Below, piece by piece: positions 42,111-51,077 of a stretch of DNA of 64,000 nucleotides (position 1 is the stretch's first letter; each line of letters begins with the position of its first letter). This DNA comes from Gammaproteobacteria bacterium (GTDB lineage Bacteria > Pseudomonadota > Gammaproteobacteria > Pseudomonadales > Azotimanducaceae), in the NCBI GenBank assembly GCA_030433075.1, contig JAUILI010000001.1, positions 1 to 64,000 of the forward strand. Reading direction: 5' to 3'. The translations under genes were made by a program, and so were the position numbers. A model generated the notes under the pieces. It was not told the DNA's origin. It ran no database searches and saw only the letters and a program-made list of their open reading frames with translations.

Positions 42111-43375
42111 CCGTCCCTGCCTGGCTCAAGGGCGCGACCCCGGCCCTGACCCTTTTGGGGGTTGCTGCGCTGGTCCTCGGCGCCCTCACCCTGAGTGCCC
42201 CGGAGCCCAGCAAGCGCCCCGAGCCGCCCCCGCCCCTGGCGATCTCCGGGACCGAGGCGAGCCCGGGCACCCACGCCCCGCACCTGCGCCTTTATGGCGC
42301 CGTGGAAACGCGGCAGCACAGTACGCTCCGGGCCCAGGTGACAGCGGACATCCGGGCCATTCACGTCGCCCCGGGGCAGCGGGTAGGCAAAGGGGCGGTG
42401 CTGATCACCCTCGATGACCGGGAAGCCCAGCTCTCCCTCGCCCGCGCCGACGCCACGCTGAAGGCGGCCGAAGCACGGCGCGCCCTCCTCGAGACCACGG
42501 CCCGGGCCCTCCGGGAGCGGGCTGCGGAGGAAGCGGGGCTCCTGGCCCTGGCGGAGCGGCGCTGGAGTCGAACCCAGCACCTTCATAGCCAGGGCATGCT
42601 CAGCGACAGCGAGCGCGACAGCGTAGAAACGGCGCTGCGGGAAGCGCGGCTACGGCACAGCCAGAACCGGGAAACCCTCGACCGCCTTCCCTACCAGCAA
42701 GCGGAACTGGACGCAGCGGTGGCGGACGCGGCGGCGCAGCGCGCCCTCGCCCAGCGGGACCTGGACAGCCACGTGGTGCGGGCGCCCTTCCCGGGGCCGG
42801 TGGAAAGTCTGGCCGTGGGCCTTGGGGAGCGGGTTTCCGGCGGGGCGCCGCTTTTGACCTTAAGCGATGAGAGCGCTCTGGAAGTACGCGCCACAGTGGC
42901 TTCGGCGCGCTACCGGGCCCTAAGCGAAGCCCTGGCCCAGGGCCAGCACCTCCAAGCCACGGCCCAGCTCCGGGGCCAGCCTCTGACGCTCACCCTGACG
43001 CGCCTCGCCGGCCAGCAGCGCGCCGACGGGACGGCCTTTGATGCCTATTTCAGCTTTGCCAGCGCCATTCCCCCGGGGGCCGAGGGGCAGAACCTACGCC
43101 TCGATCTTGCCCTGCCCGCCGTGCCCAACAGCGTGGTCCTGCCCGCCACCGCCGTCTTTGAGCAGCGCCGCATTTATCGCGTGGTGGACGGCCAGCTCGA
43201 GGCCTTGCCGGCGCAGATTCTCGGCGATGGGCCCGGCGCCGGGGGTCTTGATGAGCTCGTGGTGCAGGTGCCAGGGCTTTCGCCAGGGGACGCGGTGATG
43301 ACCAGCCAGCATCCCCGGGCCGCCCCGGGGCTGCGGGTGGAGATCACCCAGGAGGCGGCCTCCCCTACAGCATGA
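42107..43375 (+). CDS. RND efflux periplasmic adaptor (membrane fusion protein)
   Basis: 422-residue adaptor with an N-terminal membrane anchor (about residues 14-30), a lipoyl half in IRAIHVAPGQRVGKGAVLITLDD and its second half HVVRAPFPGPVESLAVGLGERVSG, and a helical hairpin rich in Ala, Arg and Glu between them. Overlaps the permease gene (ATGA) and its 3' end overlaps the convergent TPP-enzyme gene by eleven bases. Confidence 0.9.
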   Translation: MTVPAWLKGATPALTLLGVAALVLGALTLSAPEPSKRPEPPPPLAISGTEASPGTHAPHLRLYGAVETRQHSTLRAQVTADIRAIHVAPGQRVGKGAVLITLDDREAQLSLARADATLKAAEARRALLETTARALRERAAEEAGLLALAERRWSRTQHLHSQGMLSDSERDSVETALREARLRHSQNRETLDRLPYQQAELDAAVADAAAQRALAQRDLDSHVVRAPFPGPVESLAVGLGERVSGGAPLLTLSDESALEVRATVASARYRALSEALAQGQHLQATAQLRGQPLTLTLTRLAGQQRADGTAFDAYFSFASAIPPGAEGQNLRLDLALPAVPNSVVLPATAVFEQRRIYRVVDGQLEALPAQILGDGPGAGGLDELVVQVPGLSPGDAVMTSQHPRAAPGLRVEITQEAASPTA

Positions 43376-44939
43376 CCTCGATGAGGTGAGGACCGCCGGC
43401 AGCCAGGGCGCGACCGATGGCTTCGGCCAGGGCCGGCCCCTCGCTCACGCGCACCGCAGGGACGCCGAAGCCCGTGGCCAGCGCGAGGAAGTCGACGTCC
43501 GGGCGGGACAGATCGAAGAGGCTTTCGGCCCGCGGTCCCACCTCGTTGATACCCAGGCGCCGGTACTCATGATCCAGGATGTTGTAGCGCCGATTGTTGT
43601 AGATCAGCGTGATCACCGGGAGCGATTCCCGAGCCTGGGTCCAGAGCGCCTGCAGGGAATAGAGCGCTCCCCCATCCCCGAGGAGCGCAAAGACCGGCCG
43701 CCCCGGGCAGGCCAGCGCCGCCCCCGTGGCCAGCGGTCCACCCATGCCGATGGACCCCCCGGTGAGATTCAGCCAGCTATGGGGGGCCGCGCTCGCGCAG
43801 GGCACGGCGGCGGCGCCGCCGCCCCCGGAATCCACGGTCACGATGGCGTCCTCGGGCAGCAGGGCCGCCAAGGTCGCCCCCACCTGGCGGGCCCCCAGGG
43901 CGCCGGAAGGCACCTCGGGGCGGCGCTGCCCCTGGGCCGGCGCGTCCGCCAGGGTGACGCCCAGGGCTGCCCCCAGGCGCGCCAGCGCATCCAGCACATC
44001 TTCATGGCGCTCCGCGAGGGTCAGCACCTGGGCGCCCTCGGGGGTGAGATCGCTGGGCACCCCCTCGTAGGCGAAGAAGCTCACGGGGGCCTCGGCGCCC
44101 ACGCGAAGGATCGTATGCACGCCGGCGAGGGCTCGCTGCACGTCCTCCGGGAAATAGGGCAGGCGGGCCAGCGCAGGCAGCTGAGGTCCCTGCTCGACCC
44201 GGGCCGGGAACGTGGTGGCAGACACGGCCGCGCCGGTTTTCTGCGCCAGCGCCGCGGCCCAGCGCTGCCCCTCAGCGGTGAGCGCGTCCCCATCGAGCAG
44301 CAGCAAAGTGCCGCTCCGGAGGGCGGACGCCGCCGCGGTGATGGCGGCCTCCGGCACCTGGGCCCGTGCAGGAATGGCCACGGGGGCCCGGGGACCGGGC
44401 GCCGCCCCCCAGGCACAGTCCACGGGGATAGCCAGGGTGGCGATGCTGCCCAGGGAACCGGGGTGGGCCGTGGACGCTGCTGCCACGGCTTCGGCGCCAT
44501 CCTGGGCAAGGCCATGGGCGCTCCGGGCCGTGCGTACCCAGGAAGAAAAGGGCCGGGCAATGCCTTCGATATCCGCGTCCAGGGGCGCATCGAAGGGCCG
44601 GTGATGGCGGGCGTGATCCCCCACCAGATTAATCAAGGGGGTGCCGGCGCGGCGGGCGTTATGCAGATTCGCTGTGGCGTGCCCCAGCCCCGCCCCCAGA
44701 TGCAGCAGGGTGGCCGCGGGCCGGCCCGCCATGCGCCCAAAGCCATCGGCGGCGCCGCTGGCCACGCCCTCAAAGAGCGTGAGCACGGGATGGATCCGCG
44801 TCTCCCCCTCCAGAGCCTGCACCAGGTGCATCTCCGAGGTGCCGGGGTTGGCAAAGACGTGATCCACCCCTGCCCCGGCCAGCGTGCTCATGAGCGCCGT
44901 AGCGCCATTACCCAGACCCTGCCCCGATTCCTCGGCCAT
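43365..44939 (-). CDS. Thiamine-diphosphate enzyme of the acetolactate synthase family
   Basis: 524-residue ThDP enzyme. Catalytic Glu in LTLFEGVASGAADGFGRM, cofactor motif GDGGALYSLQALWTQA followed by YNNRRYN, and GGSIGMGGPLATGAALA. It is shorter than biosynthetic IlvB and has no small subunit or ilv neighbours, so it is probably a decarboxylase or lyase of the benzoylformate decarboxylase group. Substrate unknown. GGGGGGAGGGAAC precedes the ATG. Confidence 0.85.
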   Translation of the reverse strand: MAEESGQGLGNGATALMSTLAGAGVDHVFANPGTSEMHLVQALEGETRIHPVLTLFEGVASGAADGFGRMAGRPAATLLHLGAGLGHATANLHNARRAGTPLINLVGDHARHHRPFDAPLDADIEGIARPFSSWVRTARSAHGLAQDGAEAVAAASTAHPGSLGSIATLAIPVDCAWGAAPGPRAPVAIPARAQVPEAAITAAASALRSGTLLLLDGDALTAEGQRWAAALAQKTGAAVSATTFPARVEQGPQLPALARLPYFPEDVQRALAGVHTILRVGAEAPVSFFAYEGVPSDLTPEGAQVLTLAERHEDVLDALARLGAALGVTLADAPAQGQRRPEVPSGALGARQVGATLAALLPEDAIVTVDSGGGGAAAVPCASAAPHSWLNLTGGSIGMGGPLATGAALACPGRPVFALLGDGGALYSLQALWTQARESLPVITLIYNNRRYNILDHEYRRLGINEVGPRAESLFDLSRPDVDFLALATGFGVPAVRVSEGPALAEAIGRALAAGGPHLIEVML

Positions 44940-44978
44940 GCCGTTCCCTCCCCCCGTGGCGAGCCGCCACCCGTTGTT

Positions 44979-45413
44979 TTAGAAGCGCGCCTGCGCCGAA
45001 AAAGCGAACAGCGCCACCATGGTGAGCACCACCCCCGCGGTCAGCAGATGGCGAAGTTGGCCATACCAGGCCGGCAGCCGCTCCCGGAGCCAGGGCTGCT
45101 GCTCGAAGAGCCAGGCGAGCAGCACCCCCGCGGCTAAAATGAGCGGCCCCAGCAGCGGCCCGGTAAACAGGGCCGCCCAGGCGATGAGCGACGGGGCGAC
45201 GCTAAAGCCAAGACGCGCAGCGCCCCGGGGCGCCTCGGCCCCCTCGCCAAGCACCAGGCCCCACTGTATGCCTCCCAGGAAGGACAGAATGATGGCGCCG
45301 TAAAGCAGTCCCGCAAAGGCCCAGCGCCCATCTCCCGTAAGCCAGGCCCCGAGGGCGGCGGCAAGGAAGGGCACGAGTCCCCCGAGGCCAAGCAAGCGAC
45401 CGATCCAGGCCAT
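44979..45413 (-). CDS. DUF3429 membrane protein
   Basis: 144-residue inner-membrane protein with four or five hydrophobic segments. The conserved AIILSFLGGIQWGLVL and the ending pattern match DUF3429, a family of unknown function. GGGGAGAAAAGG lies before the ATG. It is 39 bases upstream of the TPP-enzyme gene and may be co-transcribed with it. Confidence 0.85.
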   Translation of the reverse strand: MAWIGRLLGLGGLVPFLAAALGAWLTGDGRWAFAGLLYGAIILSFLGGIQWGLVLGEGAEAPRGAARLGFSVAPSLIAWAALFTGPLLGPLILAAGVLLAWLFEQQPWLRERLPAWYGQLRHLLTAGVVLTMVALFAFSAQARF

Positions 45414-45491
45414 AGCCCTTTTCTCCCCTTATGCCTTGACCCGGCTCACCGGCGCTTCACAATGCGCGCAGCAACGGCCAAAGGAATGGTG

Positions 45492-46853
45492 ATGAATCCT
45501 TACGACAGCTTTAAAGCCTACGACATCCGCGGCGAGCTCGAAACGCAGCTCACCCCCGACTTCGCCGAAGGGGTCGGCCGAGCCTTCACCCAATATCTCG
45601 GGGCGAAGTCCGTCGTCGTGGGCGGGGATATTCGCCTTTCGACGCCGGAACTGAAAGCCGCCTTTGCCCGGGGCTGCCAGGCCCTCGGTGCCGAGGTCAT
45701 CGACATTGGCCTCTGTGGCACGGAGGAAGTCTACTTTGCCACCAGCGCCCTGGGGGTGGATGGGGGCTGCATGGTCACGGCCAGCCACAACCCCATCAAC
45801 TACAACGGCATGAAGCTGGTGCGGAAGGACAGCCGGCCCATCTCCGGGGCCACGGGGCTCCAGGATATTCGGGCTCTGGCGGAAGCGGGGGTGGGCGCTG
45901 GCGCCCACCAGGGCACGTTGAAAAGCCTCGATCACAGCGCGCCCTATATCGAACACCTCATGAGCTATGTGGATCCGGGGAAGCTTCCTGCGGGGACGCT
46001 GCTCCTGAACGCGGGAAACGGCGCCGCGGGCCCCACGGTGGATCGGCTAGAGGCGGCCTTCCAGCGCGCCGGCAGCGCTCTGCGCTTCGAGAAGATGTTC
46101 AACACCCCCGACGGCACCTTCCCCAACGGCATCCCCAACCCCCTCCTTCACGACCAGCAGCCGGTGACGGGGCGTGCCGTACGGGAGGCCGGCGCGGACT
46201 TCGGCGTGGCCTTCGATGGCGACTTCGACCGCTGCTTCTTCTGGGATCACGAGGGCACCTTCATCGAGGGCTACTACGTGGTGGGCATGCTGGCCGAAGC
46301 CTTCCTCCAGCAAAACCCGGGGGCCCGAATCGTTTACGACCCGCGCCTCACCTGGAACACGGAGGAGCTCGTGGCCAGCCTTGGCGGCGAGGCCCTGCCC
46401 TCCCAGTCTGGCCACGCCTTCATCAAGGAAACCATGCGCCAAAAAGACGCCATCTACGGCGGAGAGATGAGCGCGCATCACTACTTCAAGAGCTTCGCCT
46501 ACTGCGATTCCGGGATGATCCCCTGGCTGACCGTGCTCGACCTTTTGGCGCGGAAGCGGACCTCGCTCGCGGCGCTGGTGAAGGAACGCATGGCCCGCTA
46601 TCCCTCCCCGGGGGAGATCAACTCCAGCGTTGCCGACGCCGACGAAACCATGGCCCGGGTCCGCGCGCACTATGCCCCGGCGGCCATCGCCGAGAGCACC
46701 CTCGATGGGCTCTCCCTGGAGTTCGACACCTGGCGCTTCAATCTTCGGAAGTCGAACACGGAGCCGGTGATCCGCTTGAACCTCGAAACCCGGGGGGACG
46801 CGGCGCTCATGCAGGAAAAAACCGACGAACTGCTGGCCCTCATTCGTCGCTAG
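45492..46853 (+). CDS. manB: Phosphomannomutase (CpsG/ManB)
   Basis: Converts mannose-6-phosphate to mannose-1-phosphate for GDP-mannose and surface polysaccharide synthesis. The 453-residue protein matches CpsG: phosphoserine loop TASHNPINYNG (Ser about 98), metal loop FDGDFDRCFFWD, sugar loop GEMSAHHYF and phosphate-binding RKSNTEPVIRLN. ATG at 45492 is chosen because AAAGGA lies seven bases upstream; an ATG six bases earlier is possible. Phosphoglucomutase activity cannot be excluded. Confidence 0.93.
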   Translation: MNPYDSFKAYDIRGELETQLTPDFAEGVGRAFTQYLGAKSVVVGGDIRLSTPELKAAFARGCQALGAEVIDIGLCGTEEVYFATSALGVDGGCMVTASHNPINYNGMKLVRKDSRPISGATGLQDIRALAEAGVGAGAHQGTLKSLDHSAPYIEHLMSYVDPGKLPAGTLLLNAGNGAAGPTVDRLEAAFQRAGSALRFEKMFNTPDGTFPNGIPNPLLHDQQPVTGRAVREAGADFGVAFDGDFDRCFFWDHEGTFIEGYYVVGMLAEAFLQQNPGARIVYDPRLTWNTEELVASLGGEALPSQSGHAFIKETMRQKDAIYGGEMSAHHYFKSFAYCDSGMIPWLTVLDLLARKRTSLAALVKERMARYPSPGEINSSVADADETMARVRAHYAPAAIAESTLDGLSLEFDTWRFNLRKSNTEPVIRLNLETRGDAALMQEKTDELLALIRR

Positions 46854-46870
46854 GGCGGCCCCGGTGGTAC

Positions 46871-46898
46871 CCTTAGGGGAACTCTGTGTCCCCTAAGG
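46871..46898 (+). promoter_or_regulatory. Hairpin overlapping the ribosome binding site of the thioesterase gene
   Basis: CCTTAGGGGA (46871-46880) and TCCCCTAAGG (46889-46898) are perfect 10-base inverted repeats with an 8-base loop. The right arm contains most of the AAGGA ribosome binding site (46895-46899). No T tract follows, so translational control is a better reading than termination. Confidence 0.6.
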
Positions 46899-46905
46899 AA
46901 TGGCT

Positions 46906-47688
46906 GTGGACCCTCGTCCCTTCTACGCCCCGCAGGAAACCCACAACCCCCTGCGCTGGATCCTGCCCGTCACCCGGGCCCTGTGCATTGGTACGGCGCC
47001 CCGGTCCTTCCTCTTCGGTGGGGTGGGCCTTGGGGCCGCGGTCACGGCGCTAGAAACCGCCACAGGGCGGCCCCTCATCTGGGCCACGGCCCAATACCTC
47101 GCCTACGCAGAACCGAACAGCACCCTCGATATCGACGTCGACCCGGTGGTGGAAGGCAACACCGTGACCCAAGCACGGGTCATGGGCCACGTCGGCGGCC
47201 GGGAGATCCTCACGGTGAACGCGGCCCTCGGCGCCCGGGATGAGTTCAGCCCCCGGCAGTTCGCTGAGATCCCCGTGGTGCCGTCACCCCGGGAGGCTGA
47301 AGGGGCGCCCTTAAGCTATGAAGAAGACGCGGACCTGCACAACCGCTTTGAGATTCGCCCCATCGAGCGCCTCCCCGGGGAGGACGAGGGGCGGGCTCGC
47401 ATGTGGATTCGCAGCCGGGAAGGGGAACCGCTCACGGCAGGGCTGCTGGCCGTGATCGCCGATTACATCCCCGCGGCGGTGACCGCCGCGCTGGATTTAC
47501 CCGTGGAAACCCTGAGCCTCGATAACACCCTGCGCTTAATTCGCGTGCAGCCCACGGATTGGGTGCTCTGCGATATGCAGGTCTTTGGCATCGCGTCCGG
47601 CGTGATGCACGGACGCATGCACCTTTTCTCCCGGGATGGCCTGCTGCTCGGCACGGCCAGCCAATCGGGCATCGTTTACGGCGGCTAG
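46906..47688 (+). CDS. TesB-like acyl-CoA thioesterase
   Basis: 260-residue double-hotdog protein. RSFLFGGVGLGAAVTALE, TAQYLAYAEPNSTLDIDVD, FEIRPIERLP and DNTLRLIRVQPTDWVLCDMQ with ISQSGIVY-like ending (TASQSGIVYGG) are typical of TesB-like thioesterases. I chose GTG at 46906 because AAGGA lies six bases upstream; the ATG at 46900 abuts that site and has none of its own. Its TAG interlocks with the stop of the M20 gene in CTAG. Confidence 0.83.
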   Translation: MDPRPFYAPQETHNPLRWILPVTRALCIGTAPRSFLFGGVGLGAAVTALETATGRPLIWATAQYLAYAEPNSTLDIDVDPVVEGNTVTQARVMGHVGGREILTVNAALGARDEFSPRQFAEIPVVPSPREAEGAPLSYEEDADLHNRFEIRPIERLPGEDEGRARMWIRSREGEPLTAGLLAVIADYIPAAVTAALDLPVETLSLDNTLRLIRVQPTDWVLCDMQVFGIASGVMHGRMHLFSRDGLLLGTASQSGIVYGG

Positions 47689-49007
47689 CGCGCCGCCTCG
47701 AGGTAATCGAGCACCAGGGCCGTCATGGCCGTCACCCCCACGGGCAGGGCCCGCTCGTCGGCATAGAACTTCGGCGAATGGTTGGGCGCTACCAGTGCCG
47801 GATCCTCCGGGGCGACGCCCAGGAAGAAGAACATCCCCGGCACGGCCTCGGCGAAGTAGGAGAAGTCCTCCGCCCCCGTATTCCGCGGGCTTTCGAAGTA
47901 GTTCTCCCCCGCCACCCGGGCCAGGGTGGGCACCATCTGGGCCGTCAGGTCGTTGTCGTTGCGGGTCACGGGATAGCCCAAGTTGATTTTCACGTCGGCG
48001 GTGGCGCCGGCGCTCTCCGCGATGCTTTGGGCCGTGCGCGTGAGCCGCTCGTGGATATCAACCCGGGTATCCGCGTCGAAGGTGCGCAGCGTGCCGATCA
48101 TTTCCACGGAGTCGGGAATGATGTTGCTTCGAAGGCCACCGTGAATCGCGCCGACGGTGACGATGGAGGGGGTGAGGGTCGCATCAAGCTGGCGCGAGGG
48201 AATGGTTTGCAGACCCATGACGATCTGGCTGGCCACCACGATGGGGTCCACCCCGCCCCAGGGCATGGCGCCGTGGGTTTGCTTGCCTTGCACGGTAATT
48301 TCGTAGCTATCGGAGGAGGCCATGAGCCCCCCGGCGCGGGTGGCCACCGTACCCACGGGCATGGGGAACACGTGTAGCCCAAAAACCGCCTCCGGCGTCG
48401 GGGCCTCAAACACCCCTTCCTTCAGCATCAGCTCAGCGCCCCCCTCTTCCCCCGGGGGCACGCCTTCCTCCGCCGGCTGGAAGATGAACTTCACCGTGCC
48501 CTGAAGCTCATCCTTCATGCCCGCAAGGACCTCGGCGGTGCCCATGAGGATGGCCATGTGATTATCGTGGCCGCAGGCGTGCATCACCCCCACCTCCTGG
48601 CCGTTGTAGTCCGTGCGCACCTTCGAGGCGAAGGGGAGATCCACGGACTCGGTCACGGGCAAGCCGTCCATATCGGCGCGCAGGGCCACCACGGGGCCCG
48701 GGCCGCCGCGCAGGACGCCCACCACGCCGGTCACCGCCACGTTCGTTTCCACCTCCATCCCGAGGCTTCGGAGATGCTCGGCGATGAGCGCGGAGGTTCG
48801 GAACTCCCGATTCCCCAGCTCCGGATGGGCGTGGAGGTCCCGGCGCCAGCTCACCACTTTCGGCATGACCGCTTCGATCTTGGCGCGCACCGCCGGCGCC
48901 ACCGCATCGTCGGGAATCATGGACAGGTCATCGGCGAGGCTCGCGGAGGAAAGGGCGGCCAGGGCGGTCGCGAGGAGACCGGCGCGAAAGGCGTGGCGTA
49001 GGGGCAT
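47685..49007 (-). CDS. M20-family amidohydrolase, exported
   Basis: Zinc-dependent amidohydrolase of the M20D (hippurate hydrolase/IAA-amino-acid hydrolase) group, 440 residues with a signal peptide (MPLRHAFRAGLLATALAALS ending near SLA). Metal and catalytic motifs: DLHAHPELGNREF, HACGHDNHMA, FQPAEEG, and NTGAEDFSYF. The ATG at 49007 has AAGGA eight bases upstream; a second ATG at 49016 does not. Acts in the periplasm on N-acyl amino acids or similar amides. Confidence 0.92.
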   Translation of the reverse strand: MPLRHAFRAGLLATALAALSSASLADDLSMIPDDAVAPAVRAKIEAVMPKVVSWRRDLHAHPELGNREFRTSALIAEHLRSLGMEVETNVAVTGVVGVLRGGPGPVVALRADMDGLPVTESVDLPFASKVRTDYNGQEVGVMHACGHDNHMAILMGTAEVLAGMKDELQGTVKFIFQPAEEGVPPGEEGGAELMLKEGVFEAPTPEAVFGLHVFPMPVGTVATRAGGLMASSDSYEITVQGKQTHGAMPWGGVDPIVVASQIVMGLQTIPSRQLDATLTPSIVTVGAIHGGLRSNIIPDSVEMIGTLRTFDADTRVDIHERLTRTAQSIAESAGATADVKINLGYPVTRNDNDLTAQMVPTLARVAGENYFESPRNTGAEDFSYFAEAVPGMFFFLGVAPEDPALVAPNHSPKFYADERALPVGVTAMTALVLDYLEAAR

Positions 49008-49055
49008 GGGAAGCATCCTTGGCTTAAACGAACGTTCTGGCATTATGCGCGCCCT

Positions 49056-49760
49056 ATGAGCGAACGAAACCCCCCTGCCCCGCGCACCGCAAGCGCCCCC
49101 GCCGCCCTGGAAACGCACCTCGCGGCGCTCATTCCCGGCGCGACCCTGGAGCCAACGCCCCTTCCCCTCGCTCCGTCCCTGCGCCTGTGGCTCCTGGGGC
49201 CCACCGTGCCCGCAGGGCCCCTCGCCCCGGAGGCCGCGGCTCAGCTGCAGGACACCCCACCCTACTGGGCCTTCTGCTGGGCCAGCGGCCATGCCCTTGC
49301 CGCGGAGATTCTGGAGGGGCGCGTATCCGTTCAAGGCCGTCGGGTGATCGACTTCGGCGCGGGCTCCGGGGTGGTGGCCCTCGCCGCAGCCCTTGCCGGC
49401 GCGCGGGAGGTCTACGCCGTGGACGAGGATCCCCGGGCCCTCGCTGCCATCGAGGCCAACGCCGCGCTGAACGGCGCGCCCGCCCTACATCCGGTGCTGA
49501 GCTTGGACGCCCTTCCCCCGCCGGCGGCGGAGGATCTTTTGCTGCTCGCGGACGTGCTCTACGACCCCGCGAACCGCCCTCTCGTGGACGGCCTTCAAGC
49601 GACAGGGCGAGAGCTGCTCATTGCCGATGCGCGGGTTGCGCCGGAGAAACTGCCGGCCTGGGAATGCCTGCGGGCCCGAGAGGCGGCCACCCTGCCGGAC
49701 CTCGACGAATCCCCCCTCTTTCGGACCGTGCGCTTCTACCGCCCAGCGCGCCCCGCCTAG
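49056..49760 (+). CDS. Class I SAM methyltransferase (ETFB-lysine-methyltransferase-like)
   Basis: 234-residue methyltransferase. PPYWAFCWASGHALA is typical of the ETFB lysine methyltransferase group, followed by SAM motif VIDFGAGSGVVALAAALAG and acidic YAVDEDPRAL. Motif IV is LLADVLYDP. The target may be electron-transfer flavoprotein beta subunit, which would fit a window rich in acyl-CoA dehydrogenases, but the etf genes are not here. Confidence 0.83.
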   Translation: MSERNPPAPRTASAPAALETHLAALIPGATLEPTPLPLAPSLRLWLLGPTVPAGPLAPEAAAQLQDTPPYWAFCWASGHALAAEILEGRVSVQGRRVIDFGAGSGVVALAAALAGAREVYAVDEDPRALAAIEANAALNGAPALHPVLSLDALPPPAAEDLLLLADVLYDPANRPLVDGLQATGRELLIADARVAPEKLPAWECLRAREAATLPDLDESPLFRTVRFYRPARPA

Positions 49761-49848
49761 GGCCTCGCCCTGCGCCCGCCCCCCTTGCCAGGGCCCAAGC
49801 CCTGCGCAAGGATGCAGCCTTTCCAGCTGATGCAATGCGAGGCGCACC

Positions 49849-50541
49849 GTGGCCGATATCCTGCTTTATGGCAGCCCCCTTTCCCCCTTCTTCCGCAAGG
49901 CGGAGTTTCTCCTTCGCAGCAAGGGCGTCGCCTTCGACACGGAAAACGTGCCCGTGCTCGGCATGCCCGACTGGTACGCAGCCATCAATCCCGGGCGCCG
50001 CATCCCCACGCTGCGGGACCGCACCATCGCCGAGGACGGCCCGGCGGGCACCATCCCCGACTCCTCCGCCATGTGCGCCTTTATCGACAAGAAGTATCCG
50101 GAGCCGAGCTTCTATCCGGAGGACCCCTACGCCCTGGGCCGGGCCCTGTGGTTTGAGGAATTCGCGGACACGGACCTCGCCGCCATCGTTGGCGGTGGCA
50201 TTTTCCGCCCCATCATGTTCCCGCGCTTCCAGGGTAAGGAATCGGACCTCGCCACGGCGAAGGCGTCGGCGGCGGAGAAGCTTCCGGAGAAGCTGGCCTA
50301 CCTCGACGGCGTGCTGGAGACCGGCCCCTACCTCGGTGGCGAAACCCTGACCATCGGCGATGTCGCCGTGGCCTCCGTCTTCGCCCAGTACGCGCTCGTG
50401 GCCCAGCTGCCCGAGGGCTTTCCCCATTTTCGCGCTTTCTACGAGCGCATGACCGCCCTGCCGGCCCTCGCAGAGAACCTGACCCTATGCCGAAAAATGC
50501 TCAGCAAAGCCCTCCCCGAGCCCCTGGACCTCAGCGCATGA
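49849..50541 (+). CDS. Glutathione S-transferase family protein
   Basis: 230-residue GST. Thioredoxin-like N-domain LYGSPLSPFFRKAEFLL with the PNPGRRIPTL-type cis-Pro segment (INPGRRIPTLRD), then DSSAMCAFIDKKYP (glutathione-binding) and a helical C-domain with GGETLTIGDVAVASVF. Start is GTG with GAGG upstream. It overlaps the peroxiredoxin gene (ATGA), suggesting linked detoxification roles. Confidence 0.9.
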   Translation: MADILLYGSPLSPFFRKAEFLLRSKGVAFDTENVPVLGMPDWYAAINPGRRIPTLRDRTIAEDGPAGTIPDSSAMCAFIDKKYPEPSFYPEDPYALGRALWFEEFADTDLAAIVGGGIFRPIMFPRFQGKESDLATAKASAAEKLPEKLAYLDGVLETGPYLGGETLTIGDVAVASVFAQYALVAQLPEGFPHFRAFYERMTALPALAENLTLCRKMLSKALPEPLDLSA

Positions 50542-51077
50542 GCGCCTTCCTCAGAAGCACCACCGGCGCCCTCCTCGCCCTTCTGGCTCTAAGCACGCTG
50601 CCAGCCCTGGGGGAAACGGAAGCCCTTCGGGCGGGCGACGCAGCCCCGCCCTTCACGCTCCCGGGCACGGACGGCAACACCCATCGCCTGAGCGACTATG
50701 CGGGACGCTGGGTGGTGCTTGCCTTTTTCCCCAAGGCCTACACCGGGGGCTGCACCATCGAATGCAAAGCCCTGCGCGATGCCAGCCGGGAGCTCGGCGC
50801 CTTTGACGTCGCCTACTTCATGGCCAGCACCGATAACCTTGAGGACAACCGGGGCTTTGCGGCGCAGAACAACGCGAACTTCCCGCTCCTTTCGGACGCG
50901 AGCAAGACCGTGGCGGAGGCCTACGGCGTACTCCGGGACAACGGCCTCGCTCGCCGCTGGACCTTCTACATCGATCCCGAGGGCATCATCCAACGGGTCG
51001 ACCGCGCCGTGGATCCGGCCAGCGCCGGCGCCACGCTGGTGAAAAACCTCCGAAGCCTTGGCGCCCCGGAAAGCTAG
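50538..51077 (+). CDS. Exported peroxiredoxin (AhpC/TSA, BCP-like)
   Basis: Thiol peroxidase of 179 residues with an N-terminal signal peptide (ending near PALG), so likely periplasmic. Active site FFPKAYTGGCTIECKALRD with the peroxidatic Cys in GCT and a second cysteine four residues on, like the BCP group. Start ATG overlaps the GST stop. Its TAG interlocks with the stop of the AraC-type gene in CTAG. Confidence 0.88.
   Translation: MSAFLRSTTGALLALLALSTLPALGETEALRAGDAAPPFTLPGTDGNTHRLSDYAGRWVVLAFFPKAYTGGCTIECKALRDASRELGAFDVAYFMASTDNLEDNRGFAAQNNANFPLLSDASKTVAEAYGVLRDNGLARRWTFYIDPEGIIQRVDRAVDPASAGATLVKNLRSLGAPES

Noticed and set aside
43386-45137. 583-codon plus-strand open frame opposite the TPP enzyme
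   Set aside because: Translation is Arg/Gly/Gln-rich without any recognisable motif, and it crosses two real minus-strand genes.
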